Shown here: in pieces, positions 62,208 to 64,000 of the stretch
Position numbering within the stretch: position 1 is the stretch's first letter
How the letters are laid out: each line of letters starts with the position of its first letter
Source of the DNA: a virus
DNA length: 64,000 bases
Direction: 5' to 3' (one strand)
Virus record (IMG/VR): IMGVR_UViG_3300047319_000185
Span: 48,631 to 112,630 of that record
The notes under the pieces: generated by a model
Told to the model about the DNA's origin: nothing
Database searches by the model: none
Seen by the model: the letters and a program-made list of their open reading frames with translations, nothing else
Translations under genes and position numbers: made by a program

Positions 62208-62407
62208 ATTCCCCTTACGGAGTCACAGATTCGATTGTATACCTCTGAGTCTACTACAGCCTGTCTCGGCTGTCCAATGCGTGATGCGCCTGAATTCCTC
62301 GTGTTGTAGAAACGGGAGAATTCAACAACATCATCACGATTTCTGTGTAGAGAAGTGGCGCTGCTTGCATTAAGAAGTAGCCAGTCCTGCTTCCAAATTC
62401 TTGCCAT
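62195..62407 (-). CDS. Hypothetical basic protein
   Basis: A 70-residue protein (MARIWKQDWLLLNASSATSLHRNRDDVVEFSRF). Overlaps neighbours on both sides by a few bases. Unknown. Confidence 0.6.
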   Translation of the reverse strand: MARIWKQDWLLLNASSATSLHRNRDDVVEFSRFYNTRNSGASRIGQPRQAVVDSEVYNRICDSVRGIWGQ

Positions 62408-62661
62408 CAGTACTCCATGGGTTCGTGTTCACAACAAGTGCACCTACAAGGAATTCGGACACCCCGATTGCGGAATGCCTGAATAATCTCAGGATGGTCC
62501 ATGAACAGCTCTACTGACTCGTCCTCTGTATCCCAGTCACCCTCCTGAAGTTCCCAGATCAGCTTCCCGGCAATCTGTGTAAGGGCGTCTCCTGTTACAC
62601 CTACACGAATAGCTGTACTGATAACCTCATCAAAAATAGGATTAGCACTACTCCAGCCCAT
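62407..62661 (-). CDS. Hypothetical protein with C-terminal CRCTCC
   Basis: An 84-residue protein ending IPCRCTCCEHEPMEY, four close Cys and a His. Helical before that. TAATG overlap with the next gene upstream. Confidence 0.6.
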   Translation of the reverse strand: MGWSSANPIFDEVISTAIRVGVTGDALTQIAGKLIWELQEGDWDTEDESVELFMDHPEIIQAFRNRGVRIPCRCTCCEHEPMEY

Positions 62662-62819
62662 TACTTACCAGCCTTTCCTATAAGGAAATTCATTGCTGAC
62701 TTCTCATTGTCGAATTCCGCGACAACCTCTGCCTTCTGATTGTAAACTACATGTTTACCACCAGGCTTGTGTATGATCTTCCACCCTTTGAGATAGTGCG
62801 TGTATCCATAATCCGGCAT
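62661..62819 (-). CDS. 52-residue hypothetical protein
   Basis: MPDYGYTHYLKGWKIIHKPGGKHVVYNQKAEVV... beta-rich. Start overlaps the stop of the zinc mini-gene (TAATG). Confidence 0.55.
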   Translation of the reverse strand: MPDYGYTHYLKGWKIIHKPGGKHVVYNQKAEVVAEFDNEKSAMNFLIGKAGK

Positions 62820-62911
62820 TACTTATTCCCCTTAGCCCAGAAATCCTTACAAATCTTGGAACAGTAAGGAAACCACTTAGTGACAACAGGGTTTCCACAT
62901 AGACATATCAT
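62819..62911 (-). CDS. 30-residue zinc-knuckle peptide
   Basis: MICLCGNPVVTKWFPYCSKICKDFWAKGNK in short: C-x-C...C-x3-C binds one zinc. ATGA overlap with the next gene. Confidence 0.55.
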   Translation of the reverse strand: MICLCGNPVVTKWFPYCSKICKDFWAKGNK

Positions 62912-63015
62912 CGGCCGATTAGCTTTCCACAAGCCTTATTCGGGCACTGAACAGCTGTTCCTGCCTTGGTTCCACAACTGGCACACCTTTTCGGCAGGAT
63001 CTTAATAAAACTCAT
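62908..63015 (-). CDS. 35-residue zinc-ribbon peptide
   Basis: KRCASCGTKAGTAVQCPNKACGK: C-x2-C...C-x4-C. Overlaps the SLOG gene's end. Second mini-finger in a row. Confidence 0.55.
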   Translation of the reverse strand: MSFIKILPKRCASCGTKAGTAVQCPNKACGKLIGR

Positions 63016-63392
63016 TCCCATATCTCCTCTACATATAGTTTCTTTCGGACAGCCATGTCCACAGTCATTTTCGTACCTCGGTTTCCCGCTCCGTGTAGAA
63101 AGAAGGCTAGCACCAGATCCGGCATCTCGTCAACCATGGCTTGGTTCCTGATCGCGTAGTCCTTAGGGTAAAGCTCTGTACGCCCATCTGAGGGCCTAGG
63201 AGGGAAGGCACGTACATTCCATCCAGCACCATGCCCGTAGGCCGCACAATAGGCATCCACGCCCCCTACAGGGCACTCTCCGTGCAGCAGCTCAACCTTT
63301 AAACCTGCATCTCTGAATTTATCCAGATAAAAGAAAATAGCCTGCATCTTTGATGCAGGCCAGTCTCTAGATCCGGTTATTAGGATCTTCAC
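63012..63392 (-). CDS. YspA/SLOG-family protein, GTG start
   Basis: A 126-residue Rossmann-like protein. KILITGSRDWP (first strand and loop) and VELLHGECPVGGVDAYCAAYG (nucleotide-binding GxxGxD), then DLVLAFFLHGAGNRGT. This is the YspA/SLOG type found in phages, which may sense or process nucleotide-derived signals. GTGA overlap with the next gene. Confidence 0.85.
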   Translation of the reverse strand: MKILITGSRDWPASKMQAIFFYLDKFRDAGLKVELLHGECPVGGVDAYCAAYGHGAGWNVRAFPPRPSDGRTELYPKDYAIRNQAMVDEMPDLVLAFFLHGAGNRGTKMTVDMAVRKKLYVEEIWE

Positions 63393-63547
63393 TTCTTTTT
63401 CTTATGCCTTCCCTTGACAGGAATAATCTTTCCACCCATACCATCAATAGTACGAATGTTTATCTCCAACTGTATCTCTTCATCAGTAGGAATTCGACCC
63501 AGTCGCTGAGTAAGTTCCTTTACTACTTCTTCTCTGTCAGTTGTCAT
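63389..63547 (-). CDS. 52-residue hypothetical protein
   Basis: MTTDREEVVKELTQRLGRIPTDEEIQ... helical, basic end (GRHKKKK). Coupled to the SLOG gene. Confidence 0.55.
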   Translation of the reverse strand: MTTDREEVVKELTQRLGRIPTDEEIQLEINIRTIDGMGGKIIPVKGRHKKKK

Positions 63548-63719
63548 GCTGCCTCTTTATTTCAATGGCCGCATGGTGGGGACAAAGGACCATACCCTTC
63601 TGCCTTGTCTTTGGATTGACAGCATAAGATATGAACTCAAGGTCGGTACCAGTGTTCTTACATCTAGGGTACTCACAGGCTTCGGTACCCTTATTGTCTC
63701 TTGCACGTCGTCCAGCCAT
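63537..63719 (-). CDS. Zinc-finger-like protein
   Basis: A 60-residue protein: EACEYPRCKNTGTD...MVLCPHHAAIE. C-x4-C...C-x2-H-H. Very basic N-terminus (MAGRRARDNK). Confidence 0.6.
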   Translation of the reverse strand: MAGRRARDNKGTEACEYPRCKNTGTDLEFISYAVNPKTRQKGMVLCPHHAAIEIKRQHDN

Positions 63720-63955
63720 TACCAGACCTCCAAGACCATAAAGGTTTCTTGACCCGTCTCCTTGAGGTACTCCAGTTCTTCTGTATCATCTTCTCCTATA
63801 CAGGCAAGCTCTCCATCGATATTCTCGTACATGGTCTGAATAGCTGCACCATGTGCGTAATGAAGATCATTTACTTCGTCATCAGGAGAGATGGTTACCA
63901 GAGTTTCAGGAGAGAGCTTTGATAGGATTTCCATAAGTTCTGCAACAGTCATCAT
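63719..63955 (-). CDS. Hypothetical acidic protein
   Basis: A 78-residue protein (MMTVAELMEILSKLSPETLVTISPDDEVNDLHYAHGA), strand-helix then acidic. The start is uncertain (63955, 63952 or a TTG at 63964). This N-terminal motif 'M-T-V-x-E-L-x-x-x-L-x-x-x-x-x-D-x-x-V' is common in phage proteins of unknown role. Confidence 0.6.
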   Translation of the reverse strand: MMTVAELMEILSKLSPETLVTISPDDEVNDLHYAHGAAIQTMYENIDGELACIGEDDTEELEYLKETGQETFMVLEVW

Positions 63956-63957
63956 TT

Positions 63958-64000
63958 CTACCAATTCACCTCTACAAGGTACCTTCCAGCAGGAATCTTT
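63958..64000 (-). CDS. 3' end of a gene cut by the window edge
   Basis: The last 13 codons read KIPAGRYLVEVNW before a TAG that overlaps the region of the next start. They look like a real C-terminus, but too little is visible to say more. Confidence 0.4.
   Translation of the reverse strand, partial: KIPAGRYLVEVNW

Overview
The window is part of a large, tailed double-stranded DNA phage genome of the actinobacteriophage type, most likely a siphovirus-like phage of Streptomyces or a close relative (inference). The reasons are a complete head-morphogenesis set (large terminase, portal, scaffold, N4-gp56-like major capsid protein, connector and decoration candidates), actinobacterial cell-wall enzymes (GH25 muramidase, an Rpf-like transglycosylase with LysM, an NlpC/P60 peptidase), a SpoVS-family protein, and a very long tRNA array. 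No integrase, repressor or other sign of lysogeny was seen.

Layout. (1) 1-18.9 kb, minus strand: virion genes preceded by RNA ligase, calcineurin-like phosphoesterase and MazG-like genes. An Endo VII-type endonuclease gene pair on the plus strand interrupts the block between the capsid gene and its downstream partners. A 68-residue gene at 11043-11249 looks like an Acb2/Tad1-type cyclic-nucleotide sponge. (2) 18.97-29.7 kb, minus strand: an array of about 34 tRNA or tRNA-like genes whose anticodons cover all 20 amino acids. It starts at a clear promoter (29738-29766) and ends at an intrinsic terminator (18934-18969). Small genes, four HNH endonuclege-type genes (HNH endonucleases), a thioredoxin, two KOW-like mini-proteins, a tmRNA-like short RNA and several unexplained stem-closed RNAs lie between the tRNAs. 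(3) 29.8-30.6 kb minus: a four-gene operon with an RHH-like protein, then an AT-rich non-coding tract. (4) 31.0-35.25 kb plus: a compact operon of small zinc-ribbon proteins, an HNH endonuclease, a HAD-like phosphatase and a DEDD exonuclease. (5) 35.3-36.5 kb: a non-coding tract with iteron-like GATACT repeats. (6) 36.5-47.9 kb plus, then 48.0-50.3 kb minus: visibly more GC-rich, nearly all unknown small proteins, with a family of TTGACN-N17-TAGNNT promoters. It resembles the long terminal-repeat arm of large Streptomyces phages (inference). (7) 50.5-64 kb: mostly minus strand, with a TGT/DpdA-like protein, a nucleotidyltransferase-like protein, the lysis cassette, small virion-associated proteins, SpoVS, a RuvC-like resolvase and SLOG/YspA-like genes.

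How the parts work together. Late genes build and package the head and lyse the cell wall. The tRNA array, together with RNA ligase and possibly the phosphatase and exonuclease genes, could keep translation going when host tRNAs are cleaved or poorly matched to phage codons. Small plus-strand genes in the GC-rich block are probably early host-takeover or anti-defence genes, but nothing in their sequences proves this. All calls rest on reading the sequence; no database search was run.
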